Source: AcAMD-5 sp044343935 (GTDB lineage Bacteria; Actinomycetota; Actinomycetes; S36-B12; UBA5976). Taken from it: 64,000 bases of DNA. Below are positions 17,122 through 26,495 of this stretch, piece after piece. Each line of letters starts with the position of its first letter. The first letter of the stretch is position 1. Both the position numbers and the translations under genes were made by a program. The DNA is taken from assembly GCA_044343935.1 (NCBI GenBank), contig JBIJDU010000003.1:6375-70374 (forward strand), written 5' to 3'. The notes under the pieces were generated by a model that was not told the origin of the DNA, did not search any database, and worked only from the letters and a program-made list of their open reading frames with translations.

Positions 17122-19339
17122 CGCTAGGTAAATCTTCAGTTAGTAGTTTGGTCCAGGCAGCATTAACTTCAGTTAAGCCATATCGGTTAGAGATTTCAGT
17201 TTGTGCTTGATTGCCTAACGCTCGCCACTGACCATTGGCGGTTGCTTCCAAGATGAATTTGGCAGCTGCAGCTGCATCAGCATGAATCCATTTCGCATCA
17301 TAAATCTGATCTGAACCTGGCCAAGGCAAAATAACTGGCACTGCGCCACTGGCGGCACCTTCGGCTGGGGCTAAATGAAAAGACTCATCATCTGATGTGG
17401 AGAGCACCCAACCTACCCGGCGTAGCCAATTCGCTACGTCAGCTCCATAGTCATCAAAAATAATGCTGCCACGAAGCAACTCACTGCGTTCAACTTCTTC
17501 AAATATTTCCCGAAACGCAACTCGCTCGGCTTCATCTCGCCAGACCCATGGCATTTGCCATGGCAATTTAGATTTGATAACTAACTTGAATCTTGGATCG
17601 GACTTTCTTAATTCTGCCAAAATTTTAATTGCCAGATCTGGCCGCTTTCGCATGGGCGCTGCACCAATTAAGCCGATGGTAAATTGCGCATCATCAAACT
17701 TAGGTCTATTCAAATCAGCGACATCAACCCAATTAGGCACCATCACAACTCGATTTTTTGGTACTGAAGTTTTTGTCAACGTTAAGTCAGCATATGGTTT
17801 TGAGACGCAAACTAATTGATCAACCGCAGCACCATTTATGGTTTCTGGCCATGGCCGCGATAGCTCAAATCGATGCAATCGCACAATCAAGCGCTGTTTG
17901 GCTTTTTTGTGCTTGGCGTACCAAAGCGCATTACCGCCGCACCATTCGCAAACAATTACATCTGCCCATTTCAGCATTGCTTTGCTAACTCGGCCTTCAT
18001 TGCGATTGATTGCCGGCCAATGATCAAACCGCAGTTCGATGCCGGGCATGCCTTGCCAGAACGCCGCAATTTTGGTGAAGAACTTAAGATCATGACTTGC
18101 CACAACAACTCGCATCGGCCGGCCGTGTTTAGCTACAAAATCCTTAACTCCCGCAGATGGCAGCGGAATGTGCTGATCCAATAACTGCTTCACCCTTGCA
18201 ACTGAACTGGTCATCGAAAAAGCAGCAGTTGCATTACTAATTGCACTTGCCGCTTTAGTTAACTTATCCGGTTGCGCAACTACTTCAGCTAAAACTTTTG
18301 CAACATTCGAATTGGCGTCAACAAACAACGGGTAATCGGAGCCAAGCAACTGCTCGTGTATCAAATTTCGATTAAGCAGCACTGGTACGCCGAGCGAACC
18401 GAACTCAAGTACTTTTGTTGATAACTCAAGCGATGCGTCTAATTCTTCCGCCCGCCAGGACATTCCCACGTGAGACTTCGCAGCTTGGGTCATTGCGGCT
18501 GCTCGAGCCATTCCGCCATGCGCAATCACACCTGGCGTCTTTTCCAACGCAGTTTGCATTTGCGCAGCCCAGCTAGGAAGCTCTTTTGGATTGTGGACCT
18601 TGTCGCCCACCATGTTTAACTCTGCGCTTACCCCCAGTTCAGCTAACTGAGCTGGTACTTGAGTCATTTCCAAGGTATTCCAAAGTGGTGCAAATTTTCC
18701 GGTGTAGACCAGCGATAACGGATTTGCTGGGGTGCCAATCTTTTCTAGATTTAAGTTAGCTTTAGTTGGCGACTCAGCCACAATTGGCGACCAGATAGCG
18801 CACTTACCCGCAGTTTGAGCAATTGTGGCTTCTAGTAGTGCACGCAAATACTCAGTTTGACACAACATGAGATGGCTAGCTTTAGCAACTTCCCCTAACC
18901 ATTTGCGACTTGCCGCATCCATCGCTGCGGCAGATTGTGGAATATCAGTTAAGTAAGTCCATAACTTACCGTGCACTACTTCAGATTTTGCCAACTGCGG
19001 TGCTAGTTTGCCACCTCGAATCATGATTGCATCAAACAATTCTTGTTTATGTAATTTCTCAATCATTGAAACCGCATTAGGCACTGTTAGTGAATCACCT
19101 TTTGTAAAAAGTGACTTAAATTTTGAAACGGCATCAGTAAATGGATTGATGATGGTGATGTTTTCAAATTCGTTAAGTGGTAGCAATAGTCGATCTGTTG
19201 TTGGTCTTGCTTTGAGCAGAAAATAAACATCAACGCCAGCGCGAGCGAGCACTTCAGCTGCAGATGCTGCCCAGACTGCTGAGCCATCAATAATATTCAT
19301 ATTGACATCGCCATAAAGCAAAATTTTTCGATTAGTCAT
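17111..19339 (-). CDS. Large glycosyltransferase with two tandem GT-B domains
   Basis: A 742-residue protein whose two halves both resemble GT4-like glycosyltransferases. The first (1-385) has KILLYGDVNMNIIDG at its N-terminus and a donor-site region with ELSTKVLEFGSLGVPVLLNR. The second (from about residue 402, MRVVVASHDLKFF) has VMVPNWVDVADLNRPKF, IGLIGAAPMRKRP and HLAPAEGAASGAVPVILPWPGS. No membrane segments. It probably adds two linkages of the surface polymer; sugars cannot be predicted. Its end overlaps the LCP gene by 11 bases and its start overlaps the next upstream gene by eight. Confidence 0.78.
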   Translation of the reverse strand: MTNRKILLYGDVNMNIIDGSAVWAASAAEVLARAGVDVYFLLKARPTTDRLLLPLNEFENITIINPFTDAVSKFKSLFTKGDSLTVPNAVSMIEKLHKQELFDAIMIRGGKLAPQLAKSEVVHGKLWTYLTDIPQSAAAMDAASRKWLGEVAKASHLMLCQTEYLRALLEATIAQTAGKCAIWSPIVAESPTKANLNLEKIGTPANPLSLVYTGKFAPLWNTLEMTQVPAQLAELGVSAELNMVGDKVHNPKELPSWAAQMQTALEKTPGVIAHGGMARAAAMTQAAKSHVGMSWRAEELDASLELSTKVLEFGSLGVPVLLNRNLIHEQLLGSDYPLFVDANSNVAKVLAEVVAQPDKLTKAASAISNATAAFSMTSSVARVKQLLDQHIPLPSAGVKDFVAKHGRPMRVVVASHDLKFFTKIAAFWQGMPGIELRFDHWPAINRNEGRVSKAMLKWADVIVCEWCGGNALWYAKHKKAKQRLIVRLHRFELSRPWPETINGAAVDQLVCVSKPYADLTLTKTSVPKNRVVMVPNWVDVADLNRPKFDDAQFTIGLIGAAPMRKRPDLAIKILAELRKSDPRFKLVIKSKLPWQMPWVWRDEAERVAFREIFEEVERSELLRGSIIFDDYGADVANWLRRVGWVLSTSDDESFHLAPAEGAASGAVPVILPWPGSDQIYDAKWIHADAAAAAKFILEATANGQWRALGNQAQTEISNRYGLTEVNAAWTKLLTEDLPSANS

Positions 19340-19961
19340 TGGTTATCGCAGACTTGAGTTGAGTCGAATCAAAATTTGCAGCTGAGATCACTTGGTCAAA
19401 ACTTAAATCAGTAACCGCATGCTCCCAATTCTTTCGCGGCGAATTTTCCCAAAATAAAACTGGAATTTGATTGCTTTGCGCAGATTTAACAATTCGAGCA
19501 AGTTGCGCTGCACGATCAGGAGCTAGTGGATTGCCAAGGTGGCGCCAAACTGAACTTACTTCGCCGGCGTTGGCAGCAATAACGACTACCTGCGGTTTAA
19601 ATGGCAGCAATACATCAGCCACATCTTTATCGTGCGGCATCAGCGGCAAGACATAACAATCTTTTGCCAATTCATCAATCAGATCATCCCCTGCAACTGC
19701 GGCAACTCGAATTCCGAAATTAAACGGTGTTGCCCGGCGCACGCGTTGCAACATAGGCTCGCCTAGCTCAGTTGAGAATTGCCGATTATCCGATTCGTGC
19801 CGAAGTCGCCACAGCCGAACTAAGTTCTTCACTGCCACTAACGATCGCCTGGGATCCTTGGCGATTGCCAACAGCGCAGTGCCAACCAAATAAGCACCAG
19901 AATTTTTCAGTTGTGCTAGCTCAGCTTCCAATTTCTGGACGCGATCGGTTAATTCATTCAT
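19332..19961 (-). CDS. Unknown protein with coiled-coil start and CgeB-like Rossmann domain
   Basis: I do not recognise this 209-residue protein firmly. It starts with a short coiled coil (residues 1-20, NELTDRVQKLEAELAQL). From about 80 a Rossmann-like fold follows (FGIRVAAVAGDD; FKPQVVVIAANA), with IPVLFWENSPRKNWEHAV and LSFDQVISA resembling the N-terminal half of CgeB-type glycosyltransferases (IPTVFWNKEDP...). No donor-binding half is present, so it may be an accessory or scaffold for the neighbouring large transferase. Four bases overlap wecB upstream (ATGA) and eight overlap the transferase, so all three are coupled. Confidence 0.6.
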   Translation of the reverse strand: MNELTDRVQKLEAELAQLKNSGAYLVGTALLAIAKDPRRSLVAVKNLVRLWRLRHESDNRQFSTELGEPMLQRVRRATPFNFGIRVAAVAGDDLIDELAKDCYVLPLMPHDKDVADVLLPFKPQVVVIAANAGEVSSVWRHLGNPLAPDRAAQLARIVKSAQSNQIPVLFWENSPRKNWEHAVTDLSFDQVISAANFDSTQLKSAITND

Positions 19962-21052
19962 CTGCTACCTAGAAATTCAATAATTGCTGCAGCAATGCGC
20001 TCGCCCGCTTTGCCATCCCATAGCGGTGGCACTACATCTTTTGGTGCTGGCAATTCAGTCACGCGCTGCACCAAATTATCGACTGTTACCAATTGATTTG
20101 AACCATATGTAATAGTGATTGGACGCTCCGTATTGGGGCGCAATGTTAAACAAGGCACTTTAAGAATTGTGGTTTCTTCTTGCACGCCTCCAGAGTCAGT
20201 GACAACAAACTTTGCCCCTTTGACTAACGAGATGAAATCGATGTAATTAAGTGGCTCAATAACTTTGATTCCATCATATTCACCAAGGCCGGCGTTATAC
20301 AGTGATGCTTTTCCGCGCGGATGCAGCGGCAGCACGATTTGGGTTTGTTTGGAAACTTCACCTAGTGCTGTGACAATCAATTTAGCAGTTGTAAGATCAT
20401 CCACATTCCCAGGTCGATGCAAAGTGGCAACCGCATAATCACCAGTGATGCCGAGTTGATTGGTAATTTTTACCGAATCAAACTCTGCTAGATGAGATAA
20501 CAACGTATCAATCATGGAATTACCTACAAAAACTATTTTTCGCTCGGCTAACCCTTCTCGCTTCAGATTGTCTTCTGCTTCTGGGCTGGTAATCAGTAAT
20601 AAATCAGAAAGCTGATCAGTTAACTTTCGATTTATCTCTTCAGGCATAGACAAATCAAAACTTCGCAACCCCGCTTCAACGTGCGCAACTGGAATTTCTA
20701 ATTTTGCTGCTACTAATGCGGCAGCAACCGTAGAATTCACATCGCCGTAAACCACAATCATTGCTGGCTTCACATCCGCGATTGCTTTTTCAAAGCCAAC
20801 CATAATCGCGGCAGTTTGGCTGGCATGTGAACCAGAACCAACCCCAAGATTTAAATCAGGTGTTGGCAGATTTAATAATCTAAAAAACGAATCACTTAGC
20901 GCATCGTCATAATGCTGGCCGGTATGAATCAACCGTTGCGGAATTCCTGCCTTGGCTAATGCCGCGATAACGGGGGCAGCCTTTGGGAAATTCGGTCGAG
21001 CGCCAGTAACGTGGACAACATCGCCACTTCGTATTACTGCCTGCTGCGTCAC
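19958..21052 (-). CDS. wecB: UDP-N-acetylglucosamine 2-epimerase (non-hydrolysing)
   Basis: Interconverts UDP-GlcNAc and UDP-ManNAc. The 364 residues show the GT-B-like epimerase signatures TGARPNFPKAAPVIAAL, THTGQHYDDALSD-type segment (IHTGQHYDDALSD, about 42-54), VYGDVNSTVAAALVA, HVEAGLRSFDLSMPEEINR and DSGGVQEET. Start GTG 21050-21052 has AGGAG six bases upstream. With the dehydrogenase at 22570 it would give UDP-ManNAcA, a component of many acidic wall polymers. Confidence 0.93.
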   Translation of the reverse strand: MTQQAVIRSGDVVHVTGARPNFPKAAPVIAALAKAGIPQRLIHTGQHYDDALSDSFFRLLNLPTPDLNLGVGSGSHASQTAAIMVGFEKAIADVKPAMIVVYGDVNSTVAAALVAAKLEIPVAHVEAGLRSFDLSMPEEINRKLTDQLSDLLLITSPEAEDNLKREGLAERKIVFVGNSMIDTLLSHLAEFDSVKITNQLGITGDYAVATLHRPGNVDDLTTAKLIVTALGEVSKQTQIVLPLHPRGKASLYNAGLGEYDGIKVIEPLNYIDFISLVKGAKFVVTDSGGVQEETTILKVPCLTLRPNTERPITITYGSNQLVTVDNLVQRVTELPAPKDVVPPLWDGKAGERIAAAIIEFLGSR

Positions 21053-21102
21053 TGCGCTCTCCTAAGCGTGAGAAACTTGGCTCTAGCCGTGAGTATTCCA
21101 CC

Positions 21103-22551
21103 ATGGCATGGGAAAGTAGGACAGCGTTGCGCTACTTAACTGGGTTGCGAGCCCTGCCATGGGCAATCAGCACCATATTGCTTCGGCTGCTGCGATCCCC
21201 ACGCCTAACTCTAGAAGCCATATTGCGCAAGGCGGGCATAAATCTCCGGAACACCGCAAATCCAGCAAAATCAGGGGACTTTCCCAATCCAATCAGGCGC
21301 GGACCTGCGCATCGCAGCATTAATCCGCGACCAAACTCAGTGCTGCACTTTATTACCAATTGCTTGCCCTATACCCAAGCTGGCTACACCATTCGAACTC
21401 ATAACGTAATAGCTGCCCAACTAGCTGCTGGAATCTCAGCTAGCGCAGTTACCAGATATGGCTATCCAATCAGTATTGGCAATTTTAAAACTGGCGTCAA
21501 AACTGAGTTACCAAGTTTTTCAGGCGATAGCAAGATTACTTACCACCATTTAATTCCAACCAAATTTGCCACAACAACTGAATTAGAAGTTGCAGCAGCA
21601 ACAGCATCTAAACTAGTAGCAAAACTTCGCCCCAGCGTGCTTCATGCCGCAACCGATTTTATTAACGGTGAAATTGCAGCTGCCGTTGCAACTGCCACAG
21701 ATTTACCATTTGCTTATGAAGTACGCGGATTTTTAGAACAATCCTGGTTAACTAAATCAGCCGAAAACCGTGATGACTCTGCTTATTATCAAGAATTTCT
21801 GCGGCGCGAAACCGAAGTGATGCAACAAGCAGCAGCAATAACAACATTAAGCGAAACCATGAAAGCCGAAATCATAAGTCGCGGTGTGGCTGCTGCAAAA
21901 ATCCACTTAGCACCAAATGCCGTATCAGATCAGTTGTTAAGTGAAGTTAAATCTGCAGCAGCGGCAAGAGCACAACTGCATTTGCCTGAATTACCTACGT
22001 TTGGTATCGCCACCACGCTTTACCAATTTGAAAATGTGAGCCTTTTGATTGAATCACTTGAGCAACTTTGGCAAAGCGGCAAACAAGCACAGTTGTTAAT
22101 TGTGGGTGATGGACCCGAGTTAGCTGGCTTAACTGCCCGGGCAAAATCAAGCCCAGTTGCAGCACATATTCACCTGGTTGGCCGAAAACCATTTGAGCAA
22201 ACCATTACGCACTATCAAGCCATGGATGTGTTCTGTGTCCCCAGAACCCATTCGCTAGTGACGCAATTGGTAACTCCGCTTAAACCCATTGAAGCGATGG
22301 CGCTGGGTCGCCCGGTTATTGCCAGCAATTTGCCAGCGCTGGCTGAGTTAATCAAGCATGAGCAAACCGGGCTTTTAGTTCAGCCCGATTCCGCCACTGC
22401 GCTCACCGAAGCCCTTGGCCAACTTCTGTACGATTCAGGCTATCGCCACAATTTAGCTACCGCGGCGAAAGAATGGGTTGCTAACACTCGAACCTGGTCT
22501 CAGGTAGCGCAGACTTATCAACAGATTTACCAACAGCTAGGCAAGCGCTAA
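21103..22551 (+). CDS. Glycosyltransferase, GT4-like
   Basis: A 482-residue GT-B glycosyltransferase. An unusual basic, partly hydrophobic N-terminal region (1-80) may be a membrane-association segment. The acceptor domain starts near 82 (LHFITNCLPYTQAGYTIRTH); the donor domain has LLIVGDGPEL, HLVGRKPFEQ and the EX7E-type segment with KPIEAMALGRPVIAS and E-x-TGLLV. It opens the plus-strand half of the polysaccharide locus, 50 bases from the divergent wecB. No ribosome site is clear at the ATG. Donor and acceptor unknown. Confidence 0.82.
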   Translation: MAWESRTALRYLTGLRALPWAISTILLRLLRSPRLTLEAILRKAGINLRNTANPAKSGDFPNPIRRGPAHRSINPRPNSVLHFITNCLPYTQAGYTIRTHNVIAAQLAAGISASAVTRYGYPISIGNFKTGVKTELPSFSGDSKITYHHLIPTKFATTTELEVAAATASKLVAKLRPSVLHAATDFINGEIAAAVATATDLPFAYEVRGFLEQSWLTKSAENRDDSAYYQEFLRRETEVMQQAAAITTLSETMKAEIISRGVAAAKIHLAPNAVSDQLLSEVKSAAAARAQLHLPELPTFGIATTLYQFENVSLLIESLEQLWQSGKQAQLLIVGDGPELAGLTARAKSSPVAAHIHLVGRKPFEQTITHYQAMDVFCVPRTHSLVTQLVTPLKPIEAMALGRPVIASNLPALAELIKHEQTGLLVQPDSATALTEALGQLLYDSGYRHNLATAAKEWVANTRTWSQVAQTYQQIYQQLGKR

Positions 22552-22569
22552 CGCTTGCGCGGAGGGTTA

Positions 22570-23829
22570 ATGAAGACAGATCTCGCGGTAATTGGATTGG
22601 GCTATGTCGGTTTGCCACTGGCTCAGGAAGCACTTCGCGCCGGGCTATCAGTTGTTGGTTACGACGTAAGTGATCGCGTAATAACTGGGCTGAACGCTGG
22701 TAAATCACATGTTGATGATTTGTCGGACACTGACATTCAAACCATGATCAAAAATGGATTTACCGCAAGCAAAGATGATCAAGTACTGGAAGCAGCTAGT
22801 GCCATTGTGATTTGTGTGCCAACACCACTTTCCGCCGATGGCGGACCTGATCTTTCTGCCGTGCTTGGTGCTACCGCAGCAGTTGCCAAGAATTTGAAAA
22901 AAGGTCAATTAATTGTTTTGGAGTCAACTACTTATCCAGGCACAACCGAAGAAGTAGTTAAGCCTATCTTGGAGGCTGGCGGCTTGGTTGCTGGCGAAGA
23001 TTTTTATCTAGCATTTTCGCCAGAGCGAATTGACCCAGGTAATAAAAAATTTGGGATGCGCAACACGCCAAAAGTTGTTGGTGGTATTAATCAAGTTAGC
23101 ACTGACAAAGCGGTCGCGATGTATGCCAATTTTGTTGATACCGTGGTTCGTGCCAAAGGCGCTAAAGAAGCTGAAATGGCAAAATTGCTCGAAAACACTT
23201 ATCGTCATATCAACATTGCGCTGGTGAATGAAATGGCAATGTTCTGCAATGACCTCGGAATTGATTTATGGGATGTAATCAGATGCGCCTCAACTAAGCC
23301 ATTCGGTTTTCAAGCTTTTTATCCTGGCCCAGGTGTTGGCGGACACTGCATCCCAATTGATCCAAATTATTTATCGCATCAAGTTAAAACGAATCTGGGC
23401 TATCCATTTAAGTTTGTTGAGTTGGCACAAGAGATTAATGCGGGTATGCCCAACTATGTGATTCGCCGCGTGCAAGATCAACTAAACACTGCTGGAAAAG
23501 CACTAAATGGAGCAACTGTGTTGCTGTTAGGTGTTACTTACAAACCAAACATTGCAGATCAGCGTGAATCCCCCGCAATTCCAATTGGGCTTGGCTTAAT
23601 TGAAAAGGGTGCCAAGGTGATATTTCATGATCCCATGGTTGAGGTTTGGCGCCTAGCTGGCACTGAACTGCCACGAGTTGCAGATCTAACTGCCGCACTT
23701 AAGCAAGCAGATATCACTGTGATGTTGCAAGACCATGCTAGCTATGACGCTGACCTATTAATTTCCAACTCGAATTTGTTGTTTGATACTCGCGGCAAAT
23801 TAGATCATCCCGAGGTGGAGCGACTGTGA
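22570..23829 (+). CDS. wecC: Nucleotide-sugar dehydrogenase (UDP-ManNAc/UDP-GlcNAc 6-dehydrogenase)
   Basis: Four-electron NAD oxidation of a UDP-HexNAc to the uronic acid. The 419 residues have the N-terminal dinucleotide fold (VIGLGYVGLPLA), SPERIDPG, the catalytic region PGVGGHCIPIDPNYL with active-site Cys, and the C-terminal UDP-binding domain (GVTYKPNIADQRESPA). The TKPFGFQAFYPGPGVGG pattern places it in the WecC/WbpA group, not UDP-glucose dehydrogenases. ManNAc is favoured because wecB lies in the locus, but WbpA-like GlcNAc activity is not excluded. ATG 22570 follows GGAGGG; the longer frame is unlikely. Confidence 0.87.
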   Translation: MKTDLAVIGLGYVGLPLAQEALRAGLSVVGYDVSDRVITGLNAGKSHVDDLSDTDIQTMIKNGFTASKDDQVLEAASAIVICVPTPLSADGGPDLSAVLGATAAVAKNLKKGQLIVLESTTYPGTTEEVVKPILEAGGLVAGEDFYLAFSPERIDPGNKKFGMRNTPKVVGGINQVSTDKAVAMYANFVDTVVRAKGAKEAEMAKLLENTYRHINIALVNEMAMFCNDLGIDLWDVIRCASTKPFGFQAFYPGPGVGGHCIPIDPNYLSHQVKTNLGYPFKFVELAQEINAGMPNYVIRRVQDQLNTAGKALNGATVLLLGVTYKPNIADQRESPAIPIGLGLIEKGAKVIFHDPMVEVWRLAGTELPRVADLTAALKQADITVMLQDHASYDADLLISNSNLLFDTRGKLDHPEVERL

Positions 23830-24665
23830 GTGAATTTCACCAGCTAAAACCAGTTGGTCAGAAGTTAAGTTTTGGCGCATACATAAAGGACTTATGGAAG
23901 CGTAGATTTTTCATGATGTCATTTGCTCGGGCTCGTGTTGAAGGACAAAACTCCAGTGCCGCTTTGGGTCAACTTTGGTTGCTATTAACGCCGCTGTTAA
24001 CCGCAGCAGTTTATTACCTTTTATTTGGTGTAATTCTTGGCGTCTCTCGTGGGATTGAAAACTTTATCGCATTTTTAGTTATTGGGGTAATGATGTTTCG
24101 ATTTACTTCCAATAGTGCAAACGCCGGTGCAATATCGATTATCTCAAACAAAGGATTAATCCGATCACTACATTTCCCCAGGGCGTTGCTACCAATCTCA
24201 GCATCACTCCAGCAATTCCTGCAATTTCTACCATCGCTTATAGTGGTATTGATTGCCGTGATAGCAACTGGCGAACCAATTAGATTTACTTGGATATTGA
24301 TAATTCCTATCATTCTGATTCAATTTGTTTTTAACACTGGAATTGCCTTGCTGCTTGCACGAGTTGTGAATAGGACCCGTGATTTAGCGAAGTTGAGTCC
24401 ATTCTTAATTCGCATGTGGGGATATCTCAGTGGCATTTTCTTTAGTATTGAGTTATCCAAAGAGAGATTTCCAGAACTGATTGAACCTTTTTTGAGCTAC
24501 AACCCTGCACATATTTTTATGCAGTTGACTCGAAGTATTTTCATTGAGTCGATTGATTCTTCAATGCAAGATTGGTTATGGGGAATTGGCTGGGCGATGG
24601 CGGTATTTTTGCTAGGTTTTTATTTCTTCTTCAAAGGTGAAGGTAAATATGGTCGAGACCAATAG
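23826..24665 (+). CDS. Polysaccharide ABC exporter permease (Wzm/TagG-like)
   Basis: ABC-2 family permease that flips lipid-linked glycan across the membrane with the ATPase encoded next. The 279 residues contain about six membrane segments (near 48-70, 76-94, 130-160, 165-190, 200-215, 255-272). An amphipathic start (LWKRRFFMMSFARARVE) and a central LGQLWLLLTPLL are typical of the family. GTG start overlaps the dehydrogenase stop (GTGA). Together with the ATPase it implies ABC-dependent export, not Wzx/Wzy; neither flippase nor polymerase is seen. Confidence 0.88.
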   Translation: MSEFHQLKPVGQKLSFGAYIKDLWKRRFFMMSFARARVEGQNSSAALGQLWLLLTPLLTAAVYYLLFGVILGVSRGIENFIAFLVIGVMMFRFTSNSANAGAISIISNKGLIRSLHFPRALLPISASLQQFLQFLPSLIVVLIAVIATGEPIRFTWILIIPIILIQFVFNTGIALLLARVVNRTRDLAKLSPFLIRMWGYLSGIFFSIELSKERFPELIEPFLSYNPAHIFMQLTRSIFIESIDSSMQDWLWGIGWAMAVFLLGFYFFFKGEGKYGRDQ

Positions 24666-25410
24666 TCGAACCGTTGTTGTTGAAGACTTACATGTTTATT
24701 ATCGAATTCGAACTAAAGTGAAAAGCAAACAAATTGCGGTAAAACAGAATTTACTTGATAAAGCGCTGCGTCGAACTCGCAAAGTTCCCTTGAAGGAAGT
24801 TCATGCCCTGAAGGGCGTTAGTTTCACAACTCATCAAGGTGAAGCGGTTGCCATCATTGGTCGTAATGGCGCTGGCAAAAGCACGCTGCTGCGCGCAATA
24901 TCAGGGTTGATTCCGGCCCGAACTGGCTCAATTCTCACCTCATCGCAGCCCTCATTGCTAGGTGTTAATGCAGCACTGATGAATCATTTGTCGGGCCGAC
25001 GAAATATCGAACTTGGTGGGTTGGCGTTAGGCATGACACCAGCTGAAGTTGAAGCGAACATGGATGCCATCATTGAATTTTCCGGCTTGGGTGAATTTAT
25101 TGATCTGCCACTTAGCACCTATTCCGCTGGCATGGGCGCCAGATTGCGATTTGCGATTGCCTCTTCAGTGCCACAAGAAATTCTGATGATTGATGAAGCA
25201 CTGGCAACTGGTGATGTTAACTTCAAGAAGCGATCGCAAGAGCGGATTTCCGAGCTTAAAGCAAAAGCGGGCACGGTGTTTTTGGTTAGCCATTCGCATT
25301 CCGTCATTCGCGAGACCTGTAACCGCGCCATCTGGCTTGATAAAGGCAAAATGGTGATGGATGGTCCAATGGAGGAAGTTCTCAGCGCCTACGAGCAAGC
25401 GACTACTTAA
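24649..25410 (+). CDS. Polysaccharide ABC exporter ATP-binding protein (Wzt/TagH-like)
   Basis: ATPase of the glycan exporter. From ATG 24649 it has 253 residues with Walker A (IGRNGAGKSTLLRAI), signature (LSTYSAGMGARLRFA, a Wzt/TagH form), Walker B (EILMIDEALATGD) and the switch His (LVSHSHS). The protein ends soon after the ATPase domain; the C-terminal carbohydrate-binding domain of Wzt proteins that recognise modified chain ends is absent. GAAGG precedes the ATG, which lies inside the end of the permease gene; a GTG 12 bases earlier is possible. Confidence 0.9.
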   Translation: MVETNSRTVVVEDLHVYYRIRTKVKSKQIAVKQNLLDKALRRTRKVPLKEVHALKGVSFTTHQGEAVAIIGRNGAGKSTLLRAISGLIPARTGSILTSSQPSLLGVNAALMNHLSGRRNIELGGLALGMTPAEVEANMDAIIEFSGLGEFIDLPLSTYSAGMGARLRFAIASSVPQEILMIDEALATGDVNFKKRSQERISELKAKAGTVFLVSHSHSVIRETCNRAIWLDKGKMVMDGPMEEVLSAYEQATT

Positions 25411-25412
25411 CT

Positions 25413-26495
25413 ATGCGTGTCTTGGTGATAACGGTGGTGCACCACCCACAAGACGCACGGATTTATTTTCGTGAAATCTCAGCACTGTTAAGTCACGGCC
25501 ATCAAGTTAGCTACGCCGCTGCATTTGATTCTTTTCCCATTTCACAACTTGATTCTAGAATTGAAACTATCACAATTCCAAGAGCTAGTGGCAAAAGCCG
25601 ATTAAAGGCATTGCTAGCTGCGCGCAAATTGCTGCGATCTAGATCTATTGATTTTGACTTAGTTTTAATTCATGATCCAGAGTTATTATTAGTAGCAAGC
25701 TCGAGCAAAACTGCAGTTGTTTGGGATGTTCATGAAGATACCGCTGCTGCTATCTCAGCTAAAGCATGGTTACCTAAGCTACTCAAGCGGCCAGCTGCAA
25801 GATTCATTAAAAAACTAGAACTGCGTGCCGAGCAACAGCACCACTTGCTGCTAGCCGAAACTGAATATCAATCTCGATTCACCAAACCTCATCCAGTAAT
25901 TCCAAATACTACGTTGGTGCCAGATTATGGTGGGGTTGGACCAACTAAATCAGTTGTTTATTTAGGGAGCATCACCACGCTGCGCGGTGGTCAAACTTTG
26001 CTCTCGGTTGGTAAATCACTTAAACAGCATGGAATTTTGTTGGAGTTAATTGGTAGTTGCCCAGAAACTGATCTCGCCGCGCAATTAACAAAAGCAGCAA
26101 ACAATGGTGATTTGATCTGGCATGGATTTATGCCAAACCAAGCAGCAAAACAGCTCTTGCCAGGCAAATTGGCCGGTCTTTCACTGTTGCAAAATCATCC
26201 AAATTATCAAGTTAGCCAACCCACCAAGATCTACGAATACCTTGCTGCCGGAATCCCAGTTATTTCAACTGCACTACCCCACGCCAAAACCTTAATCAAC
26301 ACTGCCGATGCTGGCGTTATTGTTGACTTTGATAATGCCGAGCAAGTTGTGGCTGAAATTCTTAACTTAGCTAATGACTCATCTGCTTGGCAGCGATTGG
26401 GCAAAAATGGACATCGCTACGTCCAACAACATCATAATTGGGGTGTTGATCAAGAAAAGTTTGTTAGCGCGCTCGAAGATTTCGCGGCGAAGTAA
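25413..26495 (+). CDS. Glycosyltransferase, GT4-like
   Basis: A 360-residue GT-B transferase. The acceptor domain starts MRVLVITVVHHPQDARIYFREISAL, similar to many wall and capsule transferases with the HxxxDxRI motif. The donor domain has YLGSITTLRGG, LELIGSCPE, WHGFMPNQAA and the nucleotide-sugar segment PTKIYEYLAAGIPVIST. It starts two bases after the ABC ATPase and its 3' end overlaps the GT2 gene on the other strand by 32 bases. Sugar specificity unknown. Confidence 0.82.
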   Translation: MRVLVITVVHHPQDARIYFREISALLSHGHQVSYAAAFDSFPISQLDSRIETITIPRASGKSRLKALLAARKLLRSRSIDFDLVLIHDPELLLVASSSKTAVVWDVHEDTAAAISAKAWLPKLLKRPAARFIKKLELRAEQQHHLLLAETEYQSRFTKPHPVIPNTTLVPDYGGVGPTKSVVYLGSITTLRGGQTLLSVGKSLKQHGILLELIGSCPETDLAAQLTKAANNGDLIWHGFMPNQAAKQLLPGKLAGLSLLQNHPNYQVSQPTKIYEYLAAGIPVISTALPHAKTLINTADAGVIVDFDNAEQVVAEILNLANDSSAWQRLGKNGHRYVQQHHNWGVDQEKFVSALEDFAAK

